Positions 45,901 through 54,358 of a stretch of 64,000 bases of DNA are shown here, piece by piece. The stretch is from assembly GCA_002435755.1 (NCBI GenBank), contig DIYH01000004.1:1-64000 (forward strand), in the 5' to 3' direction. The stretch's first letter is position 1. Every line of letters begins with the position of its first letter. This DNA comes from Flammeovirgaceae bacterium UBA6059 (lineage in GTDB: Bacteria > Bacteroidota > Bacteroidia > Cytophagales > Cyclobacteriaceae). A program made the position numbers and the translations under genes. The notes below the pieces were generated by a model. That model saw only the letters and a list, made by a program, of their open reading frames with translations. It did no database searches and was not told the DNA's origin.

Positions 45901-46581
45901 TTAAGGTTTTGTTGCCCTGACCATCTCCATTTTTCCGGGTGGTCCGGGCAGTGGTTCCACTTCAAACCCGACAGCTTTCAGGTCTCGTTTGAATTGACCC
46001 TTAGCGCAATAGGTAGTCAGTAAAGCTCCAGGTTTCATTAAGTAATGGACTTTGCGTAACCACTGTACTCCCCAAAGTTCTGGTTGTTTATTGGGAGCAA
46101 AGGCATCAAAGTAGACCAGATCGTAGGCACGCTCAGTTGCGAACTCTTGAAGTGTGGTTTTTAGCTTTTCTAAGTTGAACTCCAAGGACGCACTCACCTC
46201 CTGATCCCAAGGGAGTTCATGGATTCGATCAAATAGCTCAGATAGTACCCTATGGTTGAGCAGTTCCTTATAGTTGACAGCTTGCAATACATTTTCCGGT
46301 AAGGGAAAGGGCTCAAGGGTGGTATAGTGGACAGGAAAACCAATCTCTAACTGAGCCCGCAACGTAAGGATCACATTGAGTCCTGTACCCATACCTACCT
46401 CCAGAATATCAACCGGTTGACCCCTATTTTGAGAAAGCCAATAGTTGAGTCCCGCCTTGATAAAGACATGCTGAGACTCCTGGATAGCACCATGGAAGGA
46501 ATGATAGGTCTCCCTCAATCCCTCATGATAGATGGATGAGCTACCATCCTCTGTGGTGATGACCCTAAGTTGGTCAGACAT
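45901..46581 (-). CDS. mnmD: tRNA (5-methylaminomethyl-2-thiouridine)(34)-methyltransferase MnmD
   Basis: 226 residues from the ATG at 46581 (a frame extension reaches 46605 inside ispF). SAM-dependent methyltransferase acting on the wobble uridine of tRNA; MnmD is the stand-alone form of the MnmC methylase half. Motifs: TEDGSSSIYHEGLRETYHS and GAIQESQHVFIKAGL (family N-terminus), ILEVGMGTGLN (SAM motif I), YDLVYFDAFAPNKQPELW (catalytic motif), LTTYCAKGQFKRDLKAVGF and PGPPGKMEMVRA at the end. No fused oxidase domain. It overlaps the end of ispF by 8 bp. Confidence 0.9.
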   Translation of the reverse strand: MSDQLRVITTEDGSSSIYHEGLRETYHSFHGAIQESQHVFIKAGLNYWLSQNRGQPVDILEVGMGTGLNVILTLRAQLEIGFPVHYTTLEPFPLPENVLQAVNYKELLNHRVLSELFDRIHELPWDQEVSASLEFNLEKLKTTLQEFATERAYDLVYFDAFAPNKQPELWGVQWLRKVHYLMKPGALLTTYCAKGQFKRDLKAVGFEVEPLPGPPGKMEMVRATKP

Positions 46582-47086
46582 TGAAAACCGAAGGTTTGTC
46601 AGCACGGAAGATCAATGCCACAGCATGAGCAGCTACACCCTCCTCTCTACCGACAAAACCAAGCCTTTCCGTGGTAGTCGCCTTGATAGATAGGTCATCA
46701 GGGTCAACCTCCATCACCTCTGAGAGCGTAGTTATCATCTCAGGGATATGTGGATTGACTTTTGGTGCCTGGGCCTCAAGGGTTACGTCTATGTTACCTA
46801 CCTCAAAATGCTTTTCGCGAAGTTTTACCAATACCTGAGCGAGTAGTTTCTTGCTATCTATTCCTTTGTACTTGGGGTCCGTATCCGGAAAGTGAAAGCC
46901 TATATCTCGCAAGTTGGCTGCACCGAGAAGAGCATCACAAATAACATGAATGATGACATCAGCATCGGAGTGCCCCACACTACCCTTGTCATGATCTATT
47001 TTGATGCCACCGAGCCATAGTTCGTATCCTTCTCTCAACTGGTGTACATCGTATCCGTATCCTATTCGTATCAATGGCTTTTTCAT
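46574..47086 (-). CDS. ispF: 2-C-methyl-D-erythritol 2,4-cyclodiphosphate synthase
   Basis: 170 residues. MEP pathway enzyme converting CDP-ME-2-phosphate to MEcPP. Metal ligands: D13 and H15 in GYGYDVHQL, H47 in SDADVIIHVICDALLGA. Also FPDTDPKYKGIDS and the C-terminal TTERLGFVGREEGVAAHA. Length is normal. Between an M16 protease gene (25-bp gap upstream on the strand) and mnmD (8-bp overlap), so one minus-strand operon. It is separated from ispH, which sits in the carotenoid operon. Confidence 0.95.
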   Translation of the reverse strand: MKKPLIRIGYGYDVHQLREGYELWLGGIKIDHDKGSVGHSDADVIIHVICDALLGAANLRDIGFHFPDTDPKYKGIDSKKLLAQVLVKLREKHFEVGNIDVTLEAQAPKVNPHIPEMITTLSEVMEVDPDDLSIKATTTERLGFVGREEGVAAHAVALIFRADKPSVFNV

Positions 47087-47111
47087 TATTTGTTATCTTA
47101 AACTCAGCCGT

Positions 47112-48347
47112 CTATTGCTTAGCATGGTAGTAGAGTGTAGAACAATTGTTTTTTCTCAGTATTTCAGGTATTGCCTCAACCATATCTTGTTTGCGGACAG
47201 ACTGTATCATCTCTATCTCAGTATTGACAAGGTTAGGATCTCCCAAAAAGGCTCCATAAGCTATATTCATTGCCCTGTTGAGTACCTCTACCTCTGTGTA
47301 AAGCAATGTGGATTCAGCCTGGTTTTTTACTTTTTCTATCCTCTCATCGGTCAACTGGGTCTTTAGGTCATCGACCAATGCCTCAACCGCCTTGTCAGCC
47401 TGCTCTAAATCGACCCCTTCATTGACTTTACCACTGATCATTAGCAAGCCAGGGTCAGCAGAACCAGTGATATAAGCATTTAGTGAGTTGAATAGTTTCT
47501 CTTTTTTGACCAATCCCTGGTAAAGCAATGAAGATTTGCTCCGGCCGAGTAAATCACCGAGTAGGTCTGCTGTATAGTAGCCTTTGCTTCCTCGACCTGG
47601 CATGTGATAGGCTTTGTACAAGGCAGACAATGGTACGTCCGCTTCTGCTTCAAGATGACGTGCCTCCTCCTGTCTTGGTTCAGTTGGGAGTGACATTATG
47701 GAAGATTCGCTGCGAGGTATATTTCCAAACCATTTGTTCGCAAGCCTTAGTACTTCCCGTTCGTTGACATCTCCAGCCACTACAAGTGTAGCATTGTCAG
47801 GACGATAATACTGGTAAAAAAAGTCCTTTACATCCTCCATCGTAGCGTCTTCTATATGGGAGATCTCCTTGCCAATAGTAGCCCATTGATAAGGATGCAC
47901 ATGGTAAGCCAGTGGCCGGAGCTTTAGCCAGATATCTCCATAAGGTTGGTTGAGGTAGCGCTGCTTAAACTCCTCTACAACCACTTTGCGCTGTACTTCT
48001 AAGACCTTAGGATTAAAAGACAACTCCATCATACGGTCTGACTCCAGCCAAAAAGCTGTCTCAAGATTATTTCCCGGTAGGGTGATATAGTAGTTGGTAA
48101 TATCAGTCGAGGTGAAAGCATTGTTCTCACCACCTACCGCCTGGAGCGGCTCGTCGAAGGACTCAATATGCTTAGAGCCGCCGAACATCAAGTGCTCGAA
48201 GAGATGTGCAAAACCAGTTTTGTCCGGTCGCTCGTTTCTTGAACCGACGGAATAGAGTAGGTTGAATACAGCAGTTTTTGAGGAATGGTCTTCATGGATA
48301 AAAACCTTCAGGCCATTGGACAGCTCATGCTGTTGAAATTCGATCAT
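47112..48347 (-). CDS. M16 family zinc metalloprotease
   Basis: 411 residues from the ATG at 48347 (the frame extends to 48422, but those residues precede the family start). The inverted zinc motif HxxEH is HLFEH at 48-52 (H48, E51, H52), with the third ligand expected in VVVEEFKQR (~125). The inactive C-terminal M16 lobe (~170-400) completes the domain. No signal peptide is seen, so it is possibly cytoplasmic. M16 members range from peptidases to processing enzymes. It begins the operon with ispF and mnmD and is divergent from the E1 gene across 74 bp. Confidence 0.9.
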   Translation of the reverse strand: MIEFQQHELSNGLKVFIHEDHSSKTAVFNLLYSVGSRNERPDKTGFAHLFEHLMFGGSKHIESFDEPLQAVGGENNAFTSTDITNYYITLPGNNLETAFWLESDRMMELSFNPKVLEVQRKVVVEEFKQRYLNQPYGDIWLKLRPLAYHVHPYQWATIGKEISHIEDATMEDVKDFFYQYYRPDNATLVVAGDVNEREVLRLANKWFGNIPRSESSIMSLPTEPRQEEARHLEAEADVPLSALYKAYHMPGRGSKGYYTADLLGDLLGRSKSSLLYQGLVKKEKLFNSLNAYITGSADPGLLMISGKVNEGVDLEQADKAVEALVDDLKTQLTDERIEKVKNQAESTLLYTEVEVLNRAMNIAYGAFLGDPNLVNTEIEMIQSVRKQDMVEAIPEILRKNNCSTLYYHAKQ

Positions 48348-48421
48348 ATGAAAAGAGTTGAGTAAAAATATAAAATAATTCAGGGGCGACTTAGATTTGT
48401 CGACTGCAAACAACAACCCCA

Positions 48422-50401
48422 ATGAATTTTGATCCCAAAGGTCTATCAGACCAACAGCTCCTGGACATCTACCGGGCTTTGATCACCCCTCGTCTTATCG
48501 AAGAAAAAATGCTGATCTTGCTGCGACAGAACAAGATCAGCAAGTGGTTTTCTGGTATAGGTCAAGAGGCCATTTCGGTAGGTAGCGGGCTGATCATGAA
48601 GCCAGAAGAGTACATCCTGCCGATGCACCGCAACCTGGGAGTATTCACAAGTCGAGGTGTACCCATGCATCGCTTGTTTTCACAGTTTCAAGGCAAAGAA
48701 GATGGCTTCACTAAGGGTCGTGATCGCTCCTTTCACTTTGGCACTCAGGAGTACAACATCGTTGGTATGATCTCCCACCTGGGCCCTCAGCTTGCCCTGG
48801 CTGATGGTATTGCACTAGCGCAAAAAATCAAAAAAACAGGTAATGCTACTCTCGTCTTCAGTGGAGATGGTGGCAGCAGTGAGGGAGATTTTCATGAGGC
48901 ATTGAATGTAGCTGCGGTATGGGACCTACCCGTCATTTTCGTGATCGAAAACAATGGATATGGTCTGTCTACACCAAGCAGTCAGCAGTTTAGGTTTGAT
49001 TCATTTGTGAAGAAAGGACCAGCCTACGGGATAGAGGCGATCAGCATTGATGGCAACAACATACTTGAAGTCTATCATGCGCTGAATAAGGCCGTCAAAA
49101 AGATCAGGAAGGAGCCTGCACCTATACTCATTGAGGCTAATACCTTCCGCATGCGTGGGCATGAGGAAGCAAGCGGTACCAAGTATGTACCAAAAGAGCT
49201 AATGGACCACTGGGCAAAGAAGGACCCTATCGAAAATTATGAGCAGTTTTTACTGAAAGGAGGCTATCTGTCAGAGGACGACAAAAACGTCATCCGAGGA
49301 AATATCAAGGCTGATATCAATGAGGCAGTCAGCAGTGCCTTCAATGCTCCTGCCATCACTGTAGATACTTCAAGAGAGCTTCACGACTTACATGCACCAT
49401 ATGAGTTATTACCGGTGGCACCCAAGTCGACAAATACCAAAGAAATGCGTTTCATAGATGCCATCTCTGATAGCTTACGTCAGAGCATGCAGCAGTTTCC
49501 GGATCTCATTCTCATGGGCCAGGATATTGCGGATTATGGAGGTGTATTTAAGATCACGGAGGGTTTCTTATCAGAATTTGGTGAGGACAGGGTCCGTAAT
49601 ACCCCACTCTGTGAGTCGGCCATTATCGGTAGTGGATTAGGCCTCTCTATCTCAGGAATGAAAGCAATGGTTGAGATGCAGTTTGCTGATTTCGTGACCT
49701 GTGGCTTCAATCAGATCATCAACAATCTTGCGAAGGTCCATTATCGCTGGGGTCAAAACGCAGATGTAGTGGTACGCATGCCGACAGGTGCGGGTGTAGC
49801 TGCCGGACCATTTCACAGTCAGAGCAATGAAGCATGGTTTTTCCATACTCCGGGCTTGAAGATCGTCTACCCTTCCAATCCTCATGATGCTAAAGGTCTG
49901 TTGAATGCAGCTATAGAAGACCCCAACCCCTATCTCTATTTCGAGCATAAAGCACTTTATCGATCATTGGCAGGGGAAGTTCCTGAGGACTATTATTCCC
50001 TTGAAATCGGAAAGGCTAAAGTGGTGAAAGAAGGCAATAAAGTCACAGTGGTCACTTATGGCATGGGTGTACACTGGGCCACTTCTCTTGCCGAAGACCA
50101 CCCTGACTGGTCTATTGAAGTAATCGATCTGCGTACCCTCTTACCCTGGGACAAAGACACTGTAGCCCGGTCTGTTGCCAAGACCAATCGAGTAATGGTA
50201 CTTCATGAGGACACTATTACAGGTGGTATTGGGGCTGAGATTGCTGCATGGATCGGTGAACACTGCTTTAAAGACCTTGACGCTCCTGTCAGGCGAGAAG
50301 GTAGTCTGGACACTCCTGTACCTTTTGCTTCGGCACTCGAACAAAACTTTTTGCCAAAGGACCGATTTGACGCCAAAATCAAGGAATTGATTGAATATTA
50401 G
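48422..50401 (+). CDS. Fused alpha-beta E1 component of a 2-oxoacid dehydrogenase complex
   Basis: 659 residues. The alpha half (~1-330) carries the thiamine-diphosphate motif GDGGSSEGDFHEALNVA from 148 to ENN at 176-178. The beta half (~345-659) has GQDIADYGGVFKITEGF, RNTPLCESAIIGSGLGLS and a transketolase C-terminal domain (VLHEDTITGGIGAEI). The fused order is common in Bacteroidota, where it is often annotated as 2-oxoisovalerate dehydrogenase or an unspecified alpha-ketoacid dehydrogenase. The substrate (branched-chain or other 2-oxoacid) cannot be settled by eye. E2 and E3 genes are not adjacent; lipA is 3 kb downstream. TAGATTTG at 48392-48399 may be the -7 box. Confidence 0.9.
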   Translation: MNFDPKGLSDQQLLDIYRALITPRLIEEKMLILLRQNKISKWFSGIGQEAISVGSGLIMKPEEYILPMHRNLGVFTSRGVPMHRLFSQFQGKEDGFTKGRDRSFHFGTQEYNIVGMISHLGPQLALADGIALAQKIKKTGNATLVFSGDGGSSEGDFHEALNVAAVWDLPVIFVIENNGYGLSTPSSQQFRFDSFVKKGPAYGIEAISIDGNNILEVYHALNKAVKKIRKEPAPILIEANTFRMRGHEEASGTKYVPKELMDHWAKKDPIENYEQFLLKGGYLSEDDKNVIRGNIKADINEAVSSAFNAPAITVDTSRELHDLHAPYELLPVAPKSTNTKEMRFIDAISDSLRQSMQQFPDLILMGQDIADYGGVFKITEGFLSEFGEDRVRNTPLCESAIIGSGLGLSISGMKAMVEMQFADFVTCGFNQIINNLAKVHYRWGQNADVVVRMPTGAGVAAGPFHSQSNEAWFFHTPGLKIVYPSNPHDAKGLLNAAIEDPNPYLYFEHKALYRSLAGEVPEDYYSLEIGKAKVVKEGNKVTVVTYGMGVHWATSLAEDHPDWSIEVIDLRTLLPWDKDTVARSVAKTNRVMVLHEDTITGGIGAEIAAWIGEHCFKDLDAPVRREGSLDTPVPFASALEQNFLPKDRFDAKIKELIEY

Positions 50402-50436
50402 CACGTTTTGGACAGGTTTTCCGTTGGTTAGTTGTT

Positions 50437-50468
50437 TTAGCCTCTATAAATGGAAAACTTTAGATTTG
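50437..50468 (+). promoter_or_regulatory. Putative promoter of the repeat-protein/ytxJ unit
   Basis: TAGATTTG at 50461-50468 is an exact TAnnTTTG -7 box. A weak TTAG lies 20 bp upstream where TTTG is expected. The GTG start follows 20 bp later. The -33 half is poor, so this is moderate evidence only. Confidence 0.4.
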
Positions 50469-50488
50469 TAAGGCGGTCTTTAACCTAA

Positions 50489-51832
50489 GTGGTCATTCCT
50501 TTTTTTAAACTACATATCTCAAAGTATCTGCTTGGCTTGGCATTGCTAAGTGGATTATGGCTTGTAGTACCGCATACCTCGGAAGCTCAGCTATTGGAGA
50601 ATCGAGGTAAGTTGAGAACCATGAAAGGCGAGAAGCGTGGTTTTCTTGATCTCTTCAGAAAAAACAAGATTAGGACCACAGAACCTGCAGGCACTTTTTC
50701 TGGTAAGAAAGGGAAAATCAAATATTCCAAACCACCTAAGCCAGTAAGGAAGTCAACCCCTGAGTTCAATGAGCCGAGTGGTGTACTTGACTTCTCAAAT
50801 GAGGTGCCATCACCTCGATTCTCTCCTCCCAATGACAAACAGTTCAAAGGACGAAAGAACAGAACAAAGTCCAAGAGTGGGTCCATGAGCTGGCAGACTT
50901 CTCCAGGCAGAGGTTCTCGATTTAACCCTTCTATCTCAGGTTTCCAAGGACAACAGCGAAGACCCAACCAAAGGGGAAACACTCTATATTTCAAAGACCT
51001 GTCAAGACTGCAATCGCGCGTAGTTGTAAAGACAAGACCGCTTAAGAGGCAATGGTCAGAAGTCGGATTTCAGGGATTTGATAAGGATAGAAACCGGAGA
51101 GGAAACAGGCTCTATTTCAGGGAGCTTTCGCGTGAGCGATCCAAAGTACATATAAGTGCCATACAGTTTCCAAACGCAACCCGCAATTCACACCGGTACA
51201 AAGGATTCGATAAAGGTCTTAATCGCACAGGAAGCAAACTCTACTTCAGAGAGTTATCGCGGGAGAGATCTAAAGTATTGATCAGTTGGACACCTTTTGA
51301 GAATGCTACCCGTAGCTCCCACCGATTTAAAGGATTTGACAAAGGAAAGAGCAGATTAGGTGACAAACTATACTATCGTGAACTATCAAAGGATCTCTCC
51401 GGTGTGGTGATCAACTATCGCAAACCAGCGGTATTCACTGATACTCACAAGTTTAAAGGACTTAGTAAAGGGCGTACAAAATGGGGCGAATGGTGGTTCC
51501 AATGGGAATCTTCATGGACACAATCCAGGTATGAAGGCACTCACCAAACCGTGTCTTATGCCGATAAAATGAAATATGCCAATAAGATGGGGGGTAAAAT
51601 GGCTGACTATACAGGCGGTTTTAAAACACCTAAGCGCAATAACAAAATGCACCCGAGCGCTTCCTATGTGTATGGAAAACGTGCAAATACTGCAAAGCAA
51701 AAAGAACTCTTCAGGAAGCTCAATGTAGTTTGGGTCAGGGTCAACGGGAACAAAGCACAACCCGACTCTGTTACGAAAAAGCCAGAGAAACTAAAGTTTG
51801 ATAAAAAGGAGAAAGACCTCTGGAATTACTAA
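50489..51832 (+). CDS. Exported basic repeat protein, unknown family
   Basis: 447 residues from a GTG. Signal peptide (KYLLGLALLSGLWLVVPHTSEAQ). The mature protein is very rich in Lys and Arg. After a disordered basic region (~40-165) comes a unit of ~46 residues repeated four to five times, with core FKGFDKGxxRxGxKLYFRELSRERS followed by KVxIS. The third and fourth copies are nearly identical, and the fifth is degenerate (WFQWESSWTQSRYEG). The C-terminus is Lys-rich. I do not recognise the family. The 1-bp gap to ytxJ suggests co-transcription. A cell-envelope structural or polyanion-binding role is conceivable but not shown. Confidence 0.75.
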   Translation: MVIPFFKLHISKYLLGLALLSGLWLVVPHTSEAQLLENRGKLRTMKGEKRGFLDLFRKNKIRTTEPAGTFSGKKGKIKYSKPPKPVRKSTPEFNEPSGVLDFSNEVPSPRFSPPNDKQFKGRKNRTKSKSGSMSWQTSPGRGSRFNPSISGFQGQQRRPNQRGNTLYFKDLSRLQSRVVVKTRPLKRQWSEVGFQGFDKDRNRRGNRLYFRELSRERSKVHISAIQFPNATRNSHRYKGFDKGLNRTGSKLYFRELSRERSKVLISWTPFENATRSSHRFKGFDKGKSRLGDKLYYRELSKDLSGVVINYRKPAVFTDTHKFKGLSKGRTKWGEWWFQWESSWTQSRYEGTHQTVSYADKMKYANKMGGKMADYTGGFKTPKRNNKMHPSASYVYGKRANTAKQKELFRKLNVVWVRVNGNKAQPDSVTKKPEKLKFDKKEKDLWNY

Positions 51833-51833
51833 C

Positions 51834-52184
51834 ATGAACTGGACCTTATTAGACGATATCTCACAAATCGCAGATATCAAAAAGAAATCATTCGAACATC
51901 CCGTCATTGTTTTCAAGCATAGCACACGATGCGCTATTAGCTCCATGGCCAAGAGTCGGCTTGAGCGTCAATGGGATGGGCCTGCACTGCCCAATGTAGA
52001 AGTTTATCTTCTTGATCTTATTGCCCACCGTGATATCTCAAATGCCATAACAAGTGAGTTAGGGGTATATCATGAATCACCACAGGTCATCATAGTCGCA
52101 GATGGAGAGCCCGTTTATGACGACTCACATATGGGCATAAGCTTTTCAAGTATTCAAAAGGCGCTCACAGCTACGGCTAACTAG
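51834..52184 (+). CDS. ytxJ: YtxJ/BrxC-type monothiol bacilliredoxin
   Basis: 116 residues from the ATG at 51834, one base after the previous stop. Thioredoxin-fold protein that removes bacillithiol from S-bacillithiolated proteins. The active site is FKHSTRCAISSMA with C33 in the TRC context typical of the family, then YLLDLIAHRDISNAI and the cis-Pro segment HESPQVIIVADGE. It complements bshC and ypdA at 32-36 kb. Convergent with the OsmC gene (4-bp overlap), another thiol-based peroxide defence protein. Confidence 0.9.
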   Translation: MNWTLLDDISQIADIKKKSFEHPVIVFKHSTRCAISSMAKSRLERQWDGPALPNVEVYLLDLIAHRDISNAITSELGVYHESPQVIIVADGEPVYDDSHMGISFSSIQKALTATAN

Positions 52185-52585
52185 AAGTCAAAATTTATGG
52201 TCTGTTTCAGATCAGGGTGCAAGCTCAGCGCCACTGGACATCTGAGTGCGGCCCTCTTGAGCTTGTCCGCCTGCTCTTTGATCACTGGAGGATCCGGCCA
52301 ACTAAAATCAATCTGGATCTCGGCTATTCGCCTTGGATCAGACGCCATGATCTTGGTAACATCAGCCTTCAAAGCTGTCATGTCAATACCTTCTCTCTCT
52401 GCAATGATCCCCATGATGGTCATCATACATGAGGCAAGTGCTCCAGCCACTGTATCTGTTGGTGAAAAAGCCTCCCCTTTACCATTGTTATCCGTAGGGG
52501 CATCAGTCGTTAAGGTGTTTCCTGATTGGAGATGCGTCGATTGGGTGCGAAGTTGACCTTGATATATGCTTTTGATAGTAGGCAT
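52181..52585 (-). CDS. OsmC-family peroxiredoxin-like protein
   Basis: 134 residues. The OsmC/Ohr family reduces organic peroxides through two cysteines. Both are present: one in VAGALASCMMTIMGII and one in LKRAALRCPVALSLHP. The conserved N-terminal Arg/Glu pattern is less clear than in true Ohr (it begins SIYQGQLRTQSTHLQSG). Cytoplasmic. The 3' end overlaps ytxJ by 4 bp. No OhrR repressor gene is adjacent. Confidence 0.88.
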   Translation of the reverse strand: MPTIKSIYQGQLRTQSTHLQSGNTLTTDAPTDNNGKGEAFSPTDTVAGALASCMMTIMGIIAEREGIDMTALKADVTKIMASDPRRIAEIQIDFSWPDPPVIKEQADKLKRAALRCPVALSLHPDLKQTINFDF

Positions 52586-52652
52586 TCAAACTATGTTTCT
52601 GGATTTTTCGTTTGGTTAAAAATAGATAATTTTAGTGGCTCATTTTGTTTCA

Positions 52653-53381
52653 ATGCAAGTATTCCCCAAGACTATCATCATAATTCTATTGCTACTTCCC
52701 CTAGCAGGAAAGGCACAAGAGGAGGGTGGCAATTATGACTACTCACGGGAGTTCATTTGGGGCATAACGAAAAATACAAGCAGTGGATTGATCGGCGGGC
52801 TGGTAATGAAATTCGGTCAGGAAATTAAGGATGGCGTTTTTCAGACCTTTGGTGGAGAGCTCGTCAATGTAAAGCATCCTAAAGAATTCAGGTACTTGTC
52901 CCAGTTTAGCGGCAATACCTTTATATGGGCTAAACAAAACTATCTATATGCCCTGCGCCTTCAGTATGGCCGGGAAATGATCTTATACAAAAAAGCATCT
53001 CAACAGGGTGTACAGATCAACGGACAAGTGGCAGGTGGCCCGACCTTAGGCATATTGGCACCTTATTATATAGAGTACAATCCTGGTTTTGGCGGAGGAA
53101 CCATCACCGAACAGTTTGATCCTGAAGCTCATGATTTTGGCTCCATTGTAGGTACGGGTAGGCTTTTTCAAGGTATCGGGGAGTCGTCGATCATTCCGGG
53201 CATCAATCTAAAGACCTCTTTAAGTTTTGAGTTTGGTACTTTCAAGAGCAATGTTACCGGCTTTGAACTGGGCTTCATGATTGAGCAATACTCTAAAGAA
53301 GTGGTGATCATTCCTACTGCTGACAACCAATCGTTTTTCCCATTTGCCTTCATCACGCTCTTCTACGGGAACCGTAGATAA
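52653..53381 (+). CDS. Conserved Bacteroidota envelope protein
   Basis: 242 residues from the ATG at 52653 (the frame also extends to a GTG at 52635). Signal peptide QVFPKTIIIILLLLPLAGKAQ. The mature part is beta-rich with aromatic ends (NYLYALRLQYGREMILYKK, SLSFEFGTFKSNVTGFELGFMIEQY) and terminates FAFITLFYGNRR, suggesting a small outer-membrane barrel. I recall such proteins next to lipA in this phylum, as here (67-bp gap). Function unknown. Confidence 0.7.
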   Translation: MQVFPKTIIIILLLLPLAGKAQEEGGNYDYSREFIWGITKNTSSGLIGGLVMKFGQEIKDGVFQTFGGELVNVKHPKEFRYLSQFSGNTFIWAKQNYLYALRLQYGREMILYKKASQQGVQINGQVAGGPTLGILAPYYIEYNPGFGGGTITEQFDPEAHDFGSIVGTGRLFQGIGESSIIPGINLKTSLSFEFGTFKSNVTGFELGFMIEQYSKEVVIIPTADNQSFFPFAFITLFYGNRR

Positions 53382-53448
53382 CACAACTGTGTTTTCTTGG
53401 TTCTTACTTCATTGGTATCTTATTTTGTGAGGAGAAAAGGAGCAGTGC

Positions 53449-54336
53449 ATGATTGAATTACCCGTAGTAGCCGAACCAACCACACCCAAAAACAAAAAGC
53501 CTAACTGGTTGAGGGTCAAGCTTCCGGTAGGAAAAGAATATGCCAAAGTACGCAAGATCGTGGATCAGAATAAACTCCACACTATTTGTGAAAGTGGCAA
53601 CTGTCCTAATATGGGAGAATGCTGGGGCGCAGGTACTGCCACCTTTATGATCTTAGGCAATGTGTGTACGCGCAGCTGTACTTTTTGTGCTGTGGCTACC
53701 GGGCGTCCTCCCGAGTATGATGAGCAAGAGCCACAGCGTGTAGCGGAGGCGATAGCGACTATGGGAGTTAAGCATGCGGTCATCACCTCCGTGAACAGGG
53801 ACGAGTTGAAGGATCGAGGGGCTGAGATATGGTATCAAACCGTCACCAAAGTGAAGGAACTGTCTCCTGAGACTACCATCGAAACACTCATTCCGGATAC
53901 GAAAGGGAACTGGGATGCGCTCTATCGTATGATCAGCGCAGGACAGGAAGTAGTGAGTCATAATATGGAGACTGTAGAACGACTGTATCGTCGTGTGAGG
54001 CCACAGGCCAAATATCAGCGCTCTCTTGATCAGACAAAGCTCACCAAGGAATATGGCAAACGCACCAAGTCGGGCATTATGCTTGGACTCGGTGAAACCG
54101 TAGATGAGGTACACAAAGCCATGGATGACTTAGTGGCTCACGGACTGGATATCCTCACGTTAGGGCAGTACCTCCAACCTACCAAAATGCACATAGAGGT
54201 AGCTGAGTTCATTCATCCGGATCAGTTTGAGGCGTACCGTGAGGAGGGACTTAAGAGAGGCTTGAAGTATGTGGAGTCAGGCCCATTAGTAAGATCGTCT
54301 TATCATGCTGAAAGGCATGTCAATGTCCCTATCTGA
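53449..54336 (+). CDS. lipA: Lipoyl synthase
   Basis: 295 residues. Radical-SAM enzyme that inserts two sulfurs into octanoyl domains of E2 and GcvH. The auxiliary cluster cysteines are C47, C52 and C58 (CESGNCPNMGECW), and the SAM cluster cysteines are C73, C77 and C80 (CTRSCTFC). The C-terminal RSSY that ligates the auxiliary cluster is present (GPLVRSSYHAE). Purine-rich sequence (GAGGAGAAAAGGAG) just before the ATG gives an unusually Shine-Dalgarno-like leader for this phylum. It serves the 2-oxoacid dehydrogenases, one E1 of which is encoded upstream. Confidence 0.96.
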   Translation: MIELPVVAEPTTPKNKKPNWLRVKLPVGKEYAKVRKIVDQNKLHTICESGNCPNMGECWGAGTATFMILGNVCTRSCTFCAVATGRPPEYDEQEPQRVAEAIATMGVKHAVITSVNRDELKDRGAEIWYQTVTKVKELSPETTIETLIPDTKGNWDALYRMISAGQEVVSHNMETVERLYRRVRPQAKYQRSLDQTKLTKEYGKRTKSGIMLGLGETVDEVHKAMDDLVAHGLDILTLGQYLQPTKMHIEVAEFIHPDQFEAYREEGLKRGLKYVESGPLVRSSYHAERHVNVPI

Positions 54337-54358
54337 TCCTAAATCTCCACCTCAATAG

